The translations under genes and the position numbers were made by a program. From positions 34,061-98,060 of the IMG/VR virus record IMGVR_UViG_3300027754_000003: a stretch of DNA of 64,000 bases; one strand, written 5' to 3'. Source of the stretch: a virus. The first letter of the stretch is position 1, and the number at the start of each line of letters is the position of its first letter. Below, one piece after another: positions 41,012 through 48,279 of this stretch. Under the pieces are notes generated by a model. The model worked only from the letters and a program-made list of their open reading frames with translations, searched no databases and was not told the origin of the DNA.

Positions 41012-41541
41012 TGGCATTAAATCCTGACCAATTTGTAACCGTTTATCGTGGTTTATCGGGTATAGACCACCCCGATGGTCTTGACCCTGAATTGATTGGT
41101 CCCCATTGGACACACATTAAAGAAGCAGCACAAGGTTTTGCTGGAAAAACAGGTTCGGTAGTTACTGCACAAGTTAATAAAAAACACTTGTTGCAAGATA
41201 GTAGCACTGGTGAAACCCACCCTGACTTATTGCACAATTATGGAATGGGATATGACATTGTGCATAAAGTATTCCCAGATGATACGGAGATGGAAACATT
41301 TGTCCAACCTGGCAACAAAGTACATATTACGCATATGGAAACGCACCCTAACAACCCAATTCGGGATAAGTGGGAGTTTAACCCCCCAATGGTTAGAGAC
41401 AGTACAAAACTATGGGCGTACACTGCAAAACCAGATGATGGACCTGAACCTGATTGGAATGTTAGTAAAAACGACCCTGAGTACGATTATAAAACAACAC
41501 ACCCTGGAGATGTTGTTGAATGGCACAAAGGAGAAGATTAG
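41011..41541 (+). CDS. Putative ADP-ribosyltransferase-like protein, 176 aa
   Basis: 'DQFVTVYRGLSGIDHPDG' at 6-23 suggests the first strand with the catalytic Arg (VYRG) of ADP-ribosyltransferase toxins, and 'HWTHIKEAAQGFA' the second helix. A later 'PDDGPEPDWN' segment may carry an acidic residue, but the canonical E-x-E is not certain. It overlaps its predecessor by one base (TAATG). The ART call is tentative because residues beyond Arg and the helix are weakly conserved. Confidence 0.45.
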   Translation: MALNPDQFVTVYRGLSGIDHPDGLDPELIGPHWTHIKEAAQGFAGKTGSVVTAQVNKKHLLQDSSTGETHPDLLHNYGMGYDIVHKVFPDDTEMETFVQPGNKVHITHMETHPNNPIRDKWEFNPPMVRDSTKLWAYTAKPDDGPEPDWNVSKNDPEYDYKTTHPGDVVEWHKGED

Positions 41542-41569
41542 CCCTTTCAACGGCAAATTTTTTACCATC

Positions 41570-41575
41570 TATAAT
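41570..41575 (+). promoter_or_regulatory. Leaderless-type -10 element, GTG gene
   Basis: TATAAT on the plus strand, six bases (TAGTAA) before GTG at 41582. This exact spacing supports the GTG start of the next gene. Confidence 0.6.
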
Positions 41576-41581
41576 TAGTAA

Positions 41582-41755
41582 GTGGACCCTAGACACGAAA
41601 GCCCCCAATTCCGTTGGAAATCTAATACCAACCCTAAAGGGCATACCTATGTAGACGGAGAGGCTGTCAACATAGACGACCTCCATCAAGCAGCAGGGTT
41701 TACCAAGCGTGACCCACAATACCTTCTAGAGAAGCGTAAAGCAAAGAAGAAGTAA
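41582..41755 (+). CDS. Small basic protein, 57 aa (GTG start)
   Basis: GTG start at 41582-41584. Reads MDPRHESPQFRWKSNTNPKG... and ends EKRKAKKK. A stretch 'NIDDLHQAAGFTKRDPQYLL' looks like a short helical domain; the end is Lys-rich. The stop overlaps the next ATG (TAATG). The N-terminus 'ESPQF' resembles the 'GPQF/GSQF' prefixes of the two metallopeptidases. It could be DNA- or capsid-associated. Confidence 0.6.
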   Translation: MDPRHESPQFRWKSNTNPKGHTYVDGEAVNIDDLHQAAGFTKRDPQYLLEKRKAKKK

Positions 41756-42180
41756 TGGCTGCACACGAACATTTAAACCCTGACCAACTTAAGGGTATAG
41801 CCGAAGCACATGGTGCTAAGTACTTTGCCAACTATCAAGACCCAGAGAAGCGTGACCGAGGCATGTGTTATGAGTATTCAGACCATTTTGGAAATTACAG
41901 TGGGATAAAAGGAGTACACAGTAAGAGTTGGGATATGGATGGCGGTGGTCATTCAATGAGCGTTGTTCCAACCACTCAAGGACCTCACGCAGTAGATTTT
42001 ACGTATATACAGTACGATAAAACAGCAAAAATGCCTATTGTTGAACATTTAGATGCTTATCGTGCTCGTGCTCATAGGGACCATAAAGAACCAAATGAAG
42101 ACCCTAAAAGGTATAAACCAGAGCACATTGATGAACACATCTACCCAAGCATGGACTGGAAACACGGGGACCCACTGTAA
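41755..42180 (+). CDS. Hypothetical protein, 141 aa
   Basis: Begins MAAHEHLNPDQLKG, one of the shared N-terminal peptides. Middle has 'MCYEYSDHFGNYSGIKGVHS' and 'DMDGGGHSMSVVPTTQGPHAVDFTYIQYD', a beta-rich pattern, and several His residues that could form a metal site, but no known family is recognised. The stop overlaps the next ATG (TAATG). A toxin- or enzyme-like effector is possible; nothing more can be said. Confidence 0.55.
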   Translation: MAAHEHLNPDQLKGIAEAHGAKYFANYQDPEKRDRGMCYEYSDHFGNYSGIKGVHSKSWDMDGGGHSMSVVPTTQGPHAVDFTYIQYDKTAKMPIVEHLDAYRARAHRDHKEPNEDPKRYKPEHIDEHIYPSMDWKHGDPL

Positions 42181-42527
42181 TGGCGGCTCAAGAGCACTTA
42201 AGCGGTCAGTTGTCTATGTTCATCCCTGCACGGGAACTGATGGACTACACCGCAGGGCATACCGAGGGCTTTGGCGACAAGTACCTACTTTTGTCTGAGT
42301 CCCCTGGGGTTATCAGAGAAAAGTTGCAAGAATCTAAAGAAAAGTCATCATCGGGTCGCTACGGCAGTAAAGATAGCCTTCACGACAGTATTAGAAAAGA
42401 AGGTGTTAAATACCCAATAGCACTACGTATCCGTAAAAATGGCGTACAAATCAATGATGGTCACCACCGAGTCGTATCGGCACATGACATCAACCCAAAT
42501 ATGGAAGTACCAGTGAGGTACATGTAA
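42180..42527 (+). CDS. ParB-like nuclease domain protein, 115 aa
   Basis: N-terminus MAAQEHLSGQLSMFIPARE nearly repeats that of the protein at 40607 (QLSMF at 10-14). 'QINDGHHRVVSAHDINPNMEVPV' (about 89-111, described in pieces) is the ParB-like DGHHR motif. It lies between two other members of the cassette, each overlapping by one base (TAATG). A protein- or DNA-modifying function is possible; the strong N-terminal similarity suggests a shared fate such as packaging. Confidence 0.65.
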   Translation: MAAQEHLSGQLSMFIPARELMDYTAGHTEGFGDKYLLLSESPGVIREKLQESKEKSSSGRYGSKDSLHDSIRKEGVKYPIALRIRKNGVQINDGHHRVVSAHDINPNMEVPVRYM

Positions 42528-42823
42528 TGGGTAAGCGTCTTACTGCACAACAAATCATGGATAACTACCAACCTGGGGATATGTTGCGTGAAGACACCCC
42601 TGAAACCTTCTGGGCAGGCAAGTTAGAATCTGCTAAAACTACTAAAGTATCTGAGGACAAGACTTTGTACCAAGACCTTGAAGAGCGTGGTCAACAGAAG
42701 CCAGTCACTATTGGCTATAAGGGGTTTGGGTCACCGTCTATCTTAGATGGTCATCACCGTTTAGCAGCATTACACCACATGAACCCTAACCAGTTTGTGA
42801 AATACCGAAGGGTAACCCCGTAG
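42527..42823 (+). CDS. ParB-like nuclease domain protein, 98 aa
   Basis: Third ParB-like protein: 'SILDGHHRLAALHHMNPNQFVKY' (about 70-92, in pieces) near the end of the protein. Its N-terminus (MGKRLTAQQIMDNYQPGDM) differs from the two other members. Stop TAG at 42821-42823 runs straight into a hairpin. It closes the rightward cassette. As with its paralogues, activity is not proven by sequence. Confidence 0.6.
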   Translation: MGKRLTAQQIMDNYQPGDMLREDTPETFWAGKLESAKTTKVSEDKTLYQDLEERGQQKPVTIGYKGFGSPSILDGHHRLAALHHMNPNQFVKYRRVTP

Positions 42824-42850
42824 TACTAAATTTAGAGCGAAATTTAGTAC
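42823..42850 (+). terminator. Hairpin at end of rightward cassette
   Basis: Perfect inverted repeat GTACTAAATTT (42823-42833), loop AGAGCG, AAATTTAGTAC (42840-42850), beginning in the stop codon of the last plus-strand gene. It is AT-rich and lacks a T-run, so it may act as an RNA 3' end stabiliser, a processing site or a weak terminator. Confidence 0.5.
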
Positions 42851-43412
42851 AAACAGTAGCCTACTGAAGTCGGAATAGATGTGAAATAAGCCTATGTATG
42901 GGCAAAATTGATGTGTGTGTCCAATTTTTTGGGGTGGGTCTATCTAGTGGGGTGGTGCGTATTGGCTAGTGGGGGCTCCACCCCTCACAACCCTCAACCT
43001 CTACTAAAGGGTGGGGGGGTCTAACCCTCAACTAGAGAGTTAGGGTTAGAGTTTGCCCAAGTCTCAACCACTACTAGAGGGTTCATCCACCGTGTATACC
43101 CCATAGTCTCTACCTACAGTAGAGGGTTATACCATGTGGTTTAGTGTTTGGGCGAATCCTTACTGGGCATGGAGCAACGCTCAACAACGCATTAGGAGGC
43201 TCTAGGAGCGTTTGGGATGGCGTAATAGCCCAGATACAGCACTACCCCGTCTGCATCGCTCTACGAGGCTCTACGTGGGCAATCCATGCCTACTTCTGGG
43301 TCTATGGCTGGGGCATGAATCGGTATCGGGGACTAGGTGGAGCATTAGCCCTATGCCACGTGTGCCAGTAGCAACTATTCGCTGGCACAGCACCAGAACG
43401 CTCCAGATGCTC
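42851..43412. other. Convergent non-coding region with hairpins and direct repeats
   Basis: No convincing gene. It holds a hairpin CTAACCCTcAACT-AGAG-AGTTAGGGTTAG (43021-43049) and three related blocks at about 42983, 43061 and 43107 that resemble CTCAACC.CTACTA.AGGGT. A short ORF at 43134 (23 codons) and a GTG frame at 43144-43371 exist but have no ribosome binding site or leaderless -10, so I do not call them. The region separates the rightward cassette from the leftward non-structural block. Confidence 0.5.
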
Positions 43413-43661
43413 CTACACGCTCCAGACCGCTACAGACTCACCATTCAGCGTTACCGACTCCAGAACACGCTCACGCATCCCTACGGCATACTCCAGCGAC
43501 TCCAGATGCTCCTGTATTCCCTCCATGATGAGGATGATGTCCATGACTCCAGATGGTGAATGTCGGGCGATTCTGCACGAGTACTCAGCCAGACTCACCA
43601 GCACCATCTGGGCATCCAGTCTTTGCTCCTCGGTGTACGTGTCCACGTCATGTATGAGCAT
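43413..43661 (-). CDS. Possible small acidic protein, 82 aa
   Basis: Reads MLIHDVDTYTEEQRLDAQMVL... with regular amphipathic helices (LAEYSCRIARHS, DIILIMEGIQEHLESLEYA), unlike the noisy frames around it. No clear ribosome binding site; GAAGG lies directly against the ATG. TTGACA occurs about 22 bases upstream, without a good -10. It could be a small regulatory protein. Called with caution because the plus strand here also has open frames. Confidence 0.4.
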   Translation of the reverse strand: MLIHDVDTYTEEQRLDAQMVLVSLAEYSCRIARHSPSGVMDIILIMEGIQEHLESLEYAVGMRERVLESVTLNGESVAVWSV

Positions 43662-43903
43662 CCTTCGGTATCAGAGTGTCAAGTATCTGGGCGAAAAAAT
43701 GGCTTTAGCGGCGAGATGAAATCATCAATAAAAATGGGGCTTATTTGCAGGCCGTATTCACGTCAATGGAATGCAGTTGTCACGAGCATTCGACCCACGT
43801 CATTCAATGAATCCAGTATGAATTGCCATGACTCATCATCCATGAGCATTCATTCCAGAGGCTTAGAACGCCTCCTATCGCCTGTAAATCTGGGCATAAA
43901 TGC
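43662..43903. other. Short convergent spacer with repeat blocks
   Basis: Contains the block TTGCAGGCCGTAT (about 43745), also found at about 46495, and CTTAGAACGCCTCCTAT (about 43862), also found in variant form at about 47599. A 28-codon minus-strand ORF at 43763-43849 (ends AFH) looks amphipathic but lacks a ribosome binding site. I see no certain gene here. Confidence 0.4.
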
Positions 43904-43939
43904 AAAAAACCCCGATACCCATCAATCTGGGTATCGGGG
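43904..43939 (-). terminator. Intrinsic terminator of leftward operons
   Basis: Perfect 11-bp stem (CCCCGATACCC at 43910-43920, GGGTATCGGGG at 43929-43939), 8-base loop, and on the minus strand a run of six T (43909-43904) directly after the stem. Ends the DUF3072/DUF6011-like gene transcript about 20 bases after its stop. Confidence 0.85.
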
Positions 43940-43958
43940 CTCGTGCAGAGCGATTGAC

Positions 43959-44792
43959 TCACCAGATGTCAGAGCCCTCCGCACACTTCGCACCCATGCC
44001 ACGCTTCCGTGATTCATCATCGGTCAGGATGCGATTGCAATGAAAACATCTGCCGAGATTCTGGGCGAATTGCATCTGGGCTTCATCCCATTGGGCTGAG
44101 TCCATTGCTTCAATCGCATCCATCACACGCTTCGCCTCGGTGAGTGACATGACTGGCGAATTGCTTGTGTCCTCGTGGTGAAATGCTCCACCAACGATTC
44201 GCTTCAGAACGTAAATCGTTCCCGACTTCCGCCTGCTCACAACGAAACCATAGAAATCCAAATCGTTGTTGCCCGTGTGCGATGGCAATGCGAAGTAAGC
44301 ATCGCCATCCAAATCTGCACACGCTTCAGCGATGAATGCTTCAACACGCTTCGCAAGAATTGATGAAGGCTTCGCAGGCTCAATGCACTCACCCTTCAGA
44401 TGCCACGTGCTCCATCCACTCTGACTCATCACGGCGAGTCCACTCATGTAAGCGACATCATGTCCGCAGAGTTCGCATGACTTCGCAAACTTATTTTGGA
44501 TGATGCGTGTCATTCCAGATGTTCCTGCATCAACGATGTGCGAACAGTCGTACGAGTAGAACACTTCGCTTTGCGATGACTTCGCAGGAGTGATGACATC
44601 AACAGGCTTGTCCTTCAATTCTGAAATCAATTTGCTCGCCTGTGACTTGGTGATGTTCGCATTCTTGGATTCAATCCACGACTTCGCAGATTCAATCGTT
44701 GGCTCAATGCCGAACAACGATGCACGTTGTGACATGAGCGTGAGCAGAAACTTCATCTGCGGTTCGGTGATTGGTTCGGTACTTACTGACAT
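43959..44792 (-). CDS. DUF3072/DUF6011-like zinc-binding protein, 277 aa
   Basis: N-terminus 'TEPQMKFLLTLMSQRASLFG' is a DUF3072-type helical element. A central 'CELCGH' and the C-terminal 'GRCFHCNRILTDDESRKRGMGAKC' carry Cys/His knuckles, the last one matching DUF6011 (C..C...LTD..S...G.G..C). GGAGG precedes the ATG and the TGTACTGT element lies about 30 bases further upstream. Proteins of this make-up are frequent in actinobacteriophages; a nucleic-acid role is probable. Confidence 0.72.
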   Translation of the reverse strand: MSVSTEPITEPQMKFLLTLMSQRASLFGIEPTIESAKSWIESKNANITKSQASKLISELKDKPVDVITPAKSSQSEVFYSYDCSHIVDAGTSGMTRIIQNKFAKSCELCGHDVAYMSGLAVMSQSGWSTWHLKGECIEPAKPSSILAKRVEAFIAEACADLDGDAYFALPSHTGNNDLDFYGFVVSRRKSGTIYVLKRIVGGAFHHEDTSNSPVMSLTEAKRVMDAIEAMDSAQWDEAQMQFAQNLGRCFHCNRILTDDESRKRGMGAKCAEGSDIW

Positions 44793-44822
44793 GGTGACCT
44801 CCTCTGGTCATTTGGGTTGATT

Positions 44823-44833
44823 GAACAGTACAG
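44823..44833 (-). promoter_or_regulatory. TGTACTGT element, promoter-like
   Basis: Minus strand reads CTGTACTGTTC, containing TACTGT (TAnnnT), about 32 bases before the ATG at 44792. One of a set of six (44.8, 46.4, 48.2, 51.0, 54.6, 55.8 kb) upstream of non-structural genes. No conserved -35 hexamer is evident. Confidence 0.55.
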
Positions 44834-44861
44834 ATATTTTGGGCGAAATTGGTGCTGGGTC

Positions 44862-46349
44862 TTAGCCCTCCCATCCATAGGACTCCAGCACCAACATGGC
44901 AACGGCTTTGCGCTCGTCATCCAGAAGGTCATCTGCCTCGCCATCCAGAACGCTGGACAGGATTCGGTTCTTCATCAGGATGATTTGAAGCATTCGCTCA
45001 TCAATCGTTGAGTGCTCCTCAATCGCTGACAACATGACGTGCGAAACGACATCACGCTTCTGTCCGATTCTCTGCAGACGGTCTTCGCATTGCAGAAGGT
45101 CTGCTGATGTCCACGGCAACGATGCACTCACGTGGTGACGTGCTGACGTGAGTGTGAGTCCAGTTCCCGATGCAATGATGTTGCCAACCAACACTCGTGC
45201 TGTTCCGTTCTGGAATGCATCAACACTCGCCATCTTCGCTGAGTCACTCATGCCACCAACAACTTGTACTGCATTCACATCTGCAAATGCATCCATGTAT
45301 CGCTGTGCCTCTTCCTTGAATGCACAAGTGATGAACACCTGCTCATCGTTCTCCAGAAGTTCACGCACGTAGGCAACGACTCCATTCACTTTGCCAAGCG
45401 ATGACAACTTGCGAAGTTCATTGATGCGAATCAATGCTTCTGCACGTTCAACATTGTTCGCCTTCTCCTGACCTTTGGTGATGCGAATCCACTCGTAGAG
45501 ATTCGCTTCGGCGTAGCGGTACAACTTCTCGTACTTCGCTTCCATCTCCATCGCAACTTCCATGCGACCCTTGTTCGGCAATTCCAGAACATCGGAACGC
45601 TTCATGCGAAGCATGAATGAGCCCACGAGAACATCGTGCAATTCATTCAAGCGTTGAGCACCACGTGTGCCGTAGTTGTCAATGCGTGGTGCATAGCGAG
45701 CCATGTATCCACGGATGCCACCTTCAAATGCTCCCTGTTGCTCCAGACCATTGATGACCGACAGCAATTCCATCGGGCGATTGATGAGTGGCGTTCCCGA
45801 CATCATCACTCGGATTCCAGACAACGGAATTGAGTGTGCAATATCAATTACGGCTTGCGAACGCTTTGCACGTTTGCCACCCTTGATGCGCTGACACTCA
45901 TCAACAATGATTCCCTTCGCATGACCCTTCAACAGATTCTTATAGCCATCTGCCGATGTGTCACCCATGATGAGTACATCAACATCTGGAAATGATTTGA
46001 TTCCTTGCTTCACAGGGTTAGTACCCGTGATGGTATGCACACTCATGTGCGGAGCGAAACGTGCGAACTCACGCTTGAATTGCAATCGCATTGTCGGTGG
46101 GCAAACGATGAGCATTGGTCGCATTCCTGCTTCAACACTTGATTGCGAAATCGCAACAGCAGTTGGTGACTTGCCAGTTCCCATCTCCATCGCAAGCAAC
46201 ACTCGCTGACGCTCCAATGCAAACTTGGTCGCTTCAATTTGATGTGGCATCAATGGCAATGCAGTTTCGTGAACAGCGAAGTTCAACTTGCTTGGTGCAT
46301 CATTCAAAATTGACATGAAGCCTTGAAGTGCATCTGATTGGGTTTTCAT
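44862..46349 (-). CDS. SNF2-like DEAD/DEAH helicase
   Basis: I choose ATG 46349-46347 (MKTQSDALQG) because GGAGGAAAT directly precedes it; an open frame upstream lacks a site. 495 residues. Motif I 'AMEMGTGKS' (53-61), motif II 'DECQ' (150-153), 'MMSGTPLINRP' (motif III), and late motifs 'ASGTGLTLTSA' and 'QRIGQKRD' (VI) show a SNF2/superfamily 2 ATPase. Typical DEAH has DEAH; DECQ is a variant. Likely remodels or moves along DNA during phage replication or recombination. Confidence 0.82.
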   Translation of the reverse strand: MKTQSDALQGFMSILNDAPSKLNFAVHETALPLMPHQIEATKFALERQRVLLAMEMGTGKSPTAVAISQSSVEAGMRPMLIVCPPTMRLQFKREFARFAPHMSVHTITGTNPVKQGIKSFPDVDVLIMGDTSADGYKNLLKGHAKGIIVDECQRIKGGKRAKRSQAVIDIAHSIPLSGIRVMMSGTPLINRPMELLSVINGLEQQGAFEGGIRGYMARYAPRIDNYGTRGAQRLNELHDVLVGSFMLRMKRSDVLELPNKGRMEVAMEMEAKYEKLYRYAEANLYEWIRITKGQEKANNVERAEALIRINELRKLSSLGKVNGVVAYVRELLENDEQVFITCAFKEEAQRYMDAFADVNAVQVVGGMSDSAKMASVDAFQNGTARVLVGNIIASGTGLTLTSARHHVSASLPWTSADLLQCEDRLQRIGQKRDVVSHVMLSAIEEHSTIDERMLQIILMKNRILSSVLDGEADDLLDDERKAVAMLVLESYGWEG

Positions 46350-46408
46350 ATTTCCTCCTGTGGAATTGGTTGGGTTCATCGTATCCAGAACGGAATGGAT
46401 TCGGCAGG

Positions 46409-46418
46409 ACATTACAGA
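46409..46418 (-). promoter_or_regulatory. TGTAATGT element, promoter-like
   Basis: Minus strand reads AGTCTGTAATGTCC after a run of eight A, about 60 bases before the helicase ATG. TAATGT fits TAnnnT. It sits downstream of the hairpin that ends the previous gene. Confidence 0.55.
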
Positions 46419-46446
46419 CTTTTTTTTACAGCCCCAGAATGCCCAA

Positions 46447-46481
46447 AGCCCCGACTCCACAGGGGTTCTGGAGTCAGGGCT
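46447..46481 (-). terminator. Hairpin terminator-like structure
   Basis: AGCCCCGACTCCA (46447-46459) pairs with TGGAGTCAGGGCT (46469-46481), one G-U wobble, ten-base loop. It follows the stop of the gene at 46506. On the minus strand the stem is followed by TTTGGG, a weak T-run, so termination may be partial. Confidence 0.6.
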
Positions 46482-46505
46482 CTGGCTGGCGATTTGCAGG
46501 CCGTA

Positions 46506-47243
46506 TCAACTGATTCGTTGAGTGCCATCCTGAGTCCACGTCTGTCCTCGGTGGTTTTCACATACCCAGTCATGCGTGGCATCGCATCCACACTCATCTT
46601 CTCCCCACGCACAGATGTCATCTTTGCCATCACGCTTATCCTCGTATTCGTGCAGAGCACTCAATTCAGCACCACGAGTGTCACCATCATCATCAGATGC
46701 TGTTGCCATTTTGACTGCCATCTCCATGATTGCATTGCCCATCTCAGCCGTGAATACAAACTCGTGACTTCGCACACCATCACGCCACGCCCTGCGAATC
46801 TGTCCGTCTGCAATCGCTGTCCACTTGACAGCACTCACAATGTCATGGCGAGACAAGCGTGTGAAGATTCCATCGTTGGCAACACGCTCAACTGTTGAAA
46901 GACTCATGTCGTACTGTTCCACTTCAATGAAGCAATCTCGGAATCCAATCGGATGATTGTTCTCTGAGTAACCAACGTCAATGCCGACATCTTTCCAGTT
47001 GCCAACACTTGCGAACTCGGAGAGAAGAACACCTTTGACAAGTTCATCGGTGAACTGTCCTGTGGTTACAAATGAGAGTCGCATTGCAAAGTCTTGCATC
47101 GCTTCCATCGTTCCACACTCAGAGCAAATCTCGGTCTGATTGTCTCGGCGTGACAATGCACCTGCGTACATTCCAGCGTGTTCACGATTTGGAATCGGCT
47201 GTCCGCAAATAGGACACATTTTGATTTCATTTTGAATTGACAT
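46506..47243 (-). CDS. Zinc-ribbon protein, 245 aa
   Basis: I use ATG 47243-47241, one base after the previous stop; the frame is open further upstream but without a start that fits. N-terminal 'MCPICGQPIPNREHAG' and 'CSECGTMEAM' make a two-knuckle zinc ribbon. The remainder is mixed alpha/beta with Cys near the C-terminus (CAWGEDECGCDATHDWVC). AAGGAG lies about ten bases before the ATG. Possibly a nucleic-acid binding or regulatory protein; family not assigned. Confidence 0.6.
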   Translation of the reverse strand: MSIQNEIKMCPICGQPIPNREHAGMYAGALSRRDNQTEICSECGTMEAMQDFAMRLSFVTTGQFTDELVKGVLLSEFASVGNWKDVGIDVGYSENNHPIGFRDCFIEVEQYDMSLSTVERVANDGIFTRLSRHDIVSAVKWTAIADGQIRRAWRDGVRSHEFVFTAEMGNAIMEMAVKMATASDDDGDTRGAELSALHEYEDKRDGKDDICAWGEDECGCDATHDWVCENHRGQTWTQDGTQRIS

Positions 47244-47244
47244 T

Positions 47245-47523
47245 TCAGTATGACTCCTTTGTGATTGTGATTGAGTTGTCAAATGATTCTGTTTCAACAG
47301 AGATGTTGATGATGTCTGCAAAGAACTCACCAATCGCTTGGGCTTGGTTTGCCATTGCAATGAAATGTTCTTCAACCCATTTGAAGTTGTCAGAAGTGTT
47401 CATTGTCTTTGCATCTTCACGGTACTTCTCTGATGCGTAACCAAGAATGCGAACAAGTGTGTACGCATCAATTACGCAAGCATCTTTTTTGGTATCTGGG
47501 ATTTCTACTTTTGCAAGTCTCAT
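47245..47523 (-). CDS. Hypothetical protein, 92 aa
   Basis: Starts MRLAKVEIPDTKKDACVID at ATG 47523, preceded by AAGGAG. The frame extends upstream but without a ribosome binding site. Helical (YTLVRILGYASEKYREDAK, HFIAMANQAQAIGEFF). It ends one base before the zinc-ribbon start. No family recognised; possible partner of that protein. Confidence 0.55.
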   Translation of the reverse strand: MRLAKVEIPDTKKDACVIDAYTLVRILGYASEKYREDAKTMNTSDNFKWVEEHFIAMANQAQAIGEFFADIINISVETESFDNSITITKESY

Positions 47524-47641
47524 TGACTGCTCCTTTTGTTTGGGTACTGACATCATATGTCGGGGGTGTATCAATGTCCAACATCTAATTTCATCGCCTT
47601 AGAACGCTTCCTATGAGGCGGTTTTTGGGGACATAACAGAA

Positions 47642-47674
47642 AAGAGCCCCAAACCACTTGGGTCTGGGGCTCTT
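47642..47674 (-). terminator. Hairpin terminator, GAGCCCCA stem
   Basis: Perfect 10-bp stem AAGAGCCCCA (47642-47651) and TGGGGCTCTT (47665-47674) with a 13-base loop, followed on the minus strand by TTTTCTG. Located about 70 bases after the stop at 47743, consistent with termination of that transcript. Confidence 0.65.
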
Positions 47675-47742
47675 CACCTGTGAGGCGGATTCCGATACTT
47701 AGCGGAGGCTTTGCATCGGACTCACAAGTACGTGGGCATCGC

Positions 47743-48057
47743 TTATCGTTTTTGGTACGTGGGCAAAGCATCTTCCAACGTGCGCTCGTACTCACCTGTC
47801 TCTGCAGAGAATCCGTTTGGGCGAGCAATGACTGTCCACACAACGAATGGCGTGTAGTTGTTTTGTGGAAGGAAGCACAACGCTTTCCATGATGCGTATG
47901 TCTCACCAACAACACGCTCTCCTTTTCTTTCACATTCCAGAACAATGCCACCAGTTGTACCAACAAGGTCACCTCTGTGTAACACGTCATTGCTCCTGTC
48001 TTTTGGACTGATGTCCAAGATTGAATCAACAATCTCTTTGAATACTTGCTCGTTCAT
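47743..48057 (-). CDS. Hypothetical protein, 104 aa
   Basis: Reads MNEQVFKEIVDSILDISPKDR... from ATG 48057, preceded by AAGGAG. The frame is open further upstream, and an ATG at 48120 would overlap the 23-codon ORF as TGATG, so a longer start is possible. Beta-rich with 'GTTGGIVLECERKGERVVGE' and 'YTPFVVWTVIARPNG'. No recognised family. It ends before the 47.65 kb terminator. Confidence 0.55.
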   Translation of the reverse strand: MNEQVFKEIVDSILDISPKDRSNDVLHRGDLVGTTGGIVLECERKGERVVGETYASWKALCFLPQNNYTPFVVWTVIARPNGFSAETGEYERTLEDALPTYQKR

Positions 48058-48119
48058 TTCTGCTCCTTCGTTAGGTTTGGGATAATCAGGGTATCTACTT
48101 GTCGGACACATTTCAAACA

Positions 48120-48191
48120 TCATTCCCAGAACAAATAAATCAGTAACAATGTGTAGAAGATGCACCAGCCGACTGTGGCGTAGTTGAACAT
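48120..48191 (-). CDS. Possible 23-aa membrane peptide
   Basis: Reads MFNYATVGWCIFYTLLLIYLFWE, one hydrophobic helix. Its stop overlaps a start in the frame of the next gene as TGATG. Ribosome binding site is weak. It starts about 50 bases after the TGTAATGT element in the 48211-48265 hairpin. Plausible but unproven microprotein. Confidence 0.35.
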   Translation of the reverse strand: MFNYATVGWCIFYTLLLIYLFWE

Positions 48192-48210
48192 ATTCGGGCT
48201 TTCAATAATG

Positions 48211-48265
48211 AAGGGCTCAGAGAGTCGCAATGTTGGGGGAACATTACAGACTTTTCTGAGCCCTT
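48211..48265 (-). promoter_or_regulatory. Stem-loop enclosing TGTAATGT element
   Basis: Perfect 11-bp stem AAGGGCTCAGA (48211-48221) with TCTGAGCCCTT (48255-48265), loop of 33 bases. The loop contains AATGTTGGGGGAACATT, itself a 6-bp inverted repeat, and the minus strand there reads CTGTAATGTTCC (48249-48240 region). Lies 15 bases after the DUF932 gene stop and before the next gene, so it may combine a terminator, a promoter and an operator. Confidence 0.55.
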
Positions 48266-48279
48266 CTGGGTTGATAGGA

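Noticed and set aside
43212-43559. 115-codon plus-strand frame in the convergent zone
   Set aside because: Composition is noisy (Arg/Leu/His-rich), there is no ribosome binding site or -10, and a minus-strand frame looks more protein-like.
46506-47375. Longer start for the zinc-ribbon gene at 47375
   Set aside because: It would overlap most of the 92-aa gene and gives a Ser/Gln/Thr-rich noise sequence; ATG 47243 follows the stop directly.
47571-48032. 153-codon frame over the 47743 gene
   Set aside because: Overlaps a better frame with an AAGGAG site and has noisy composition.
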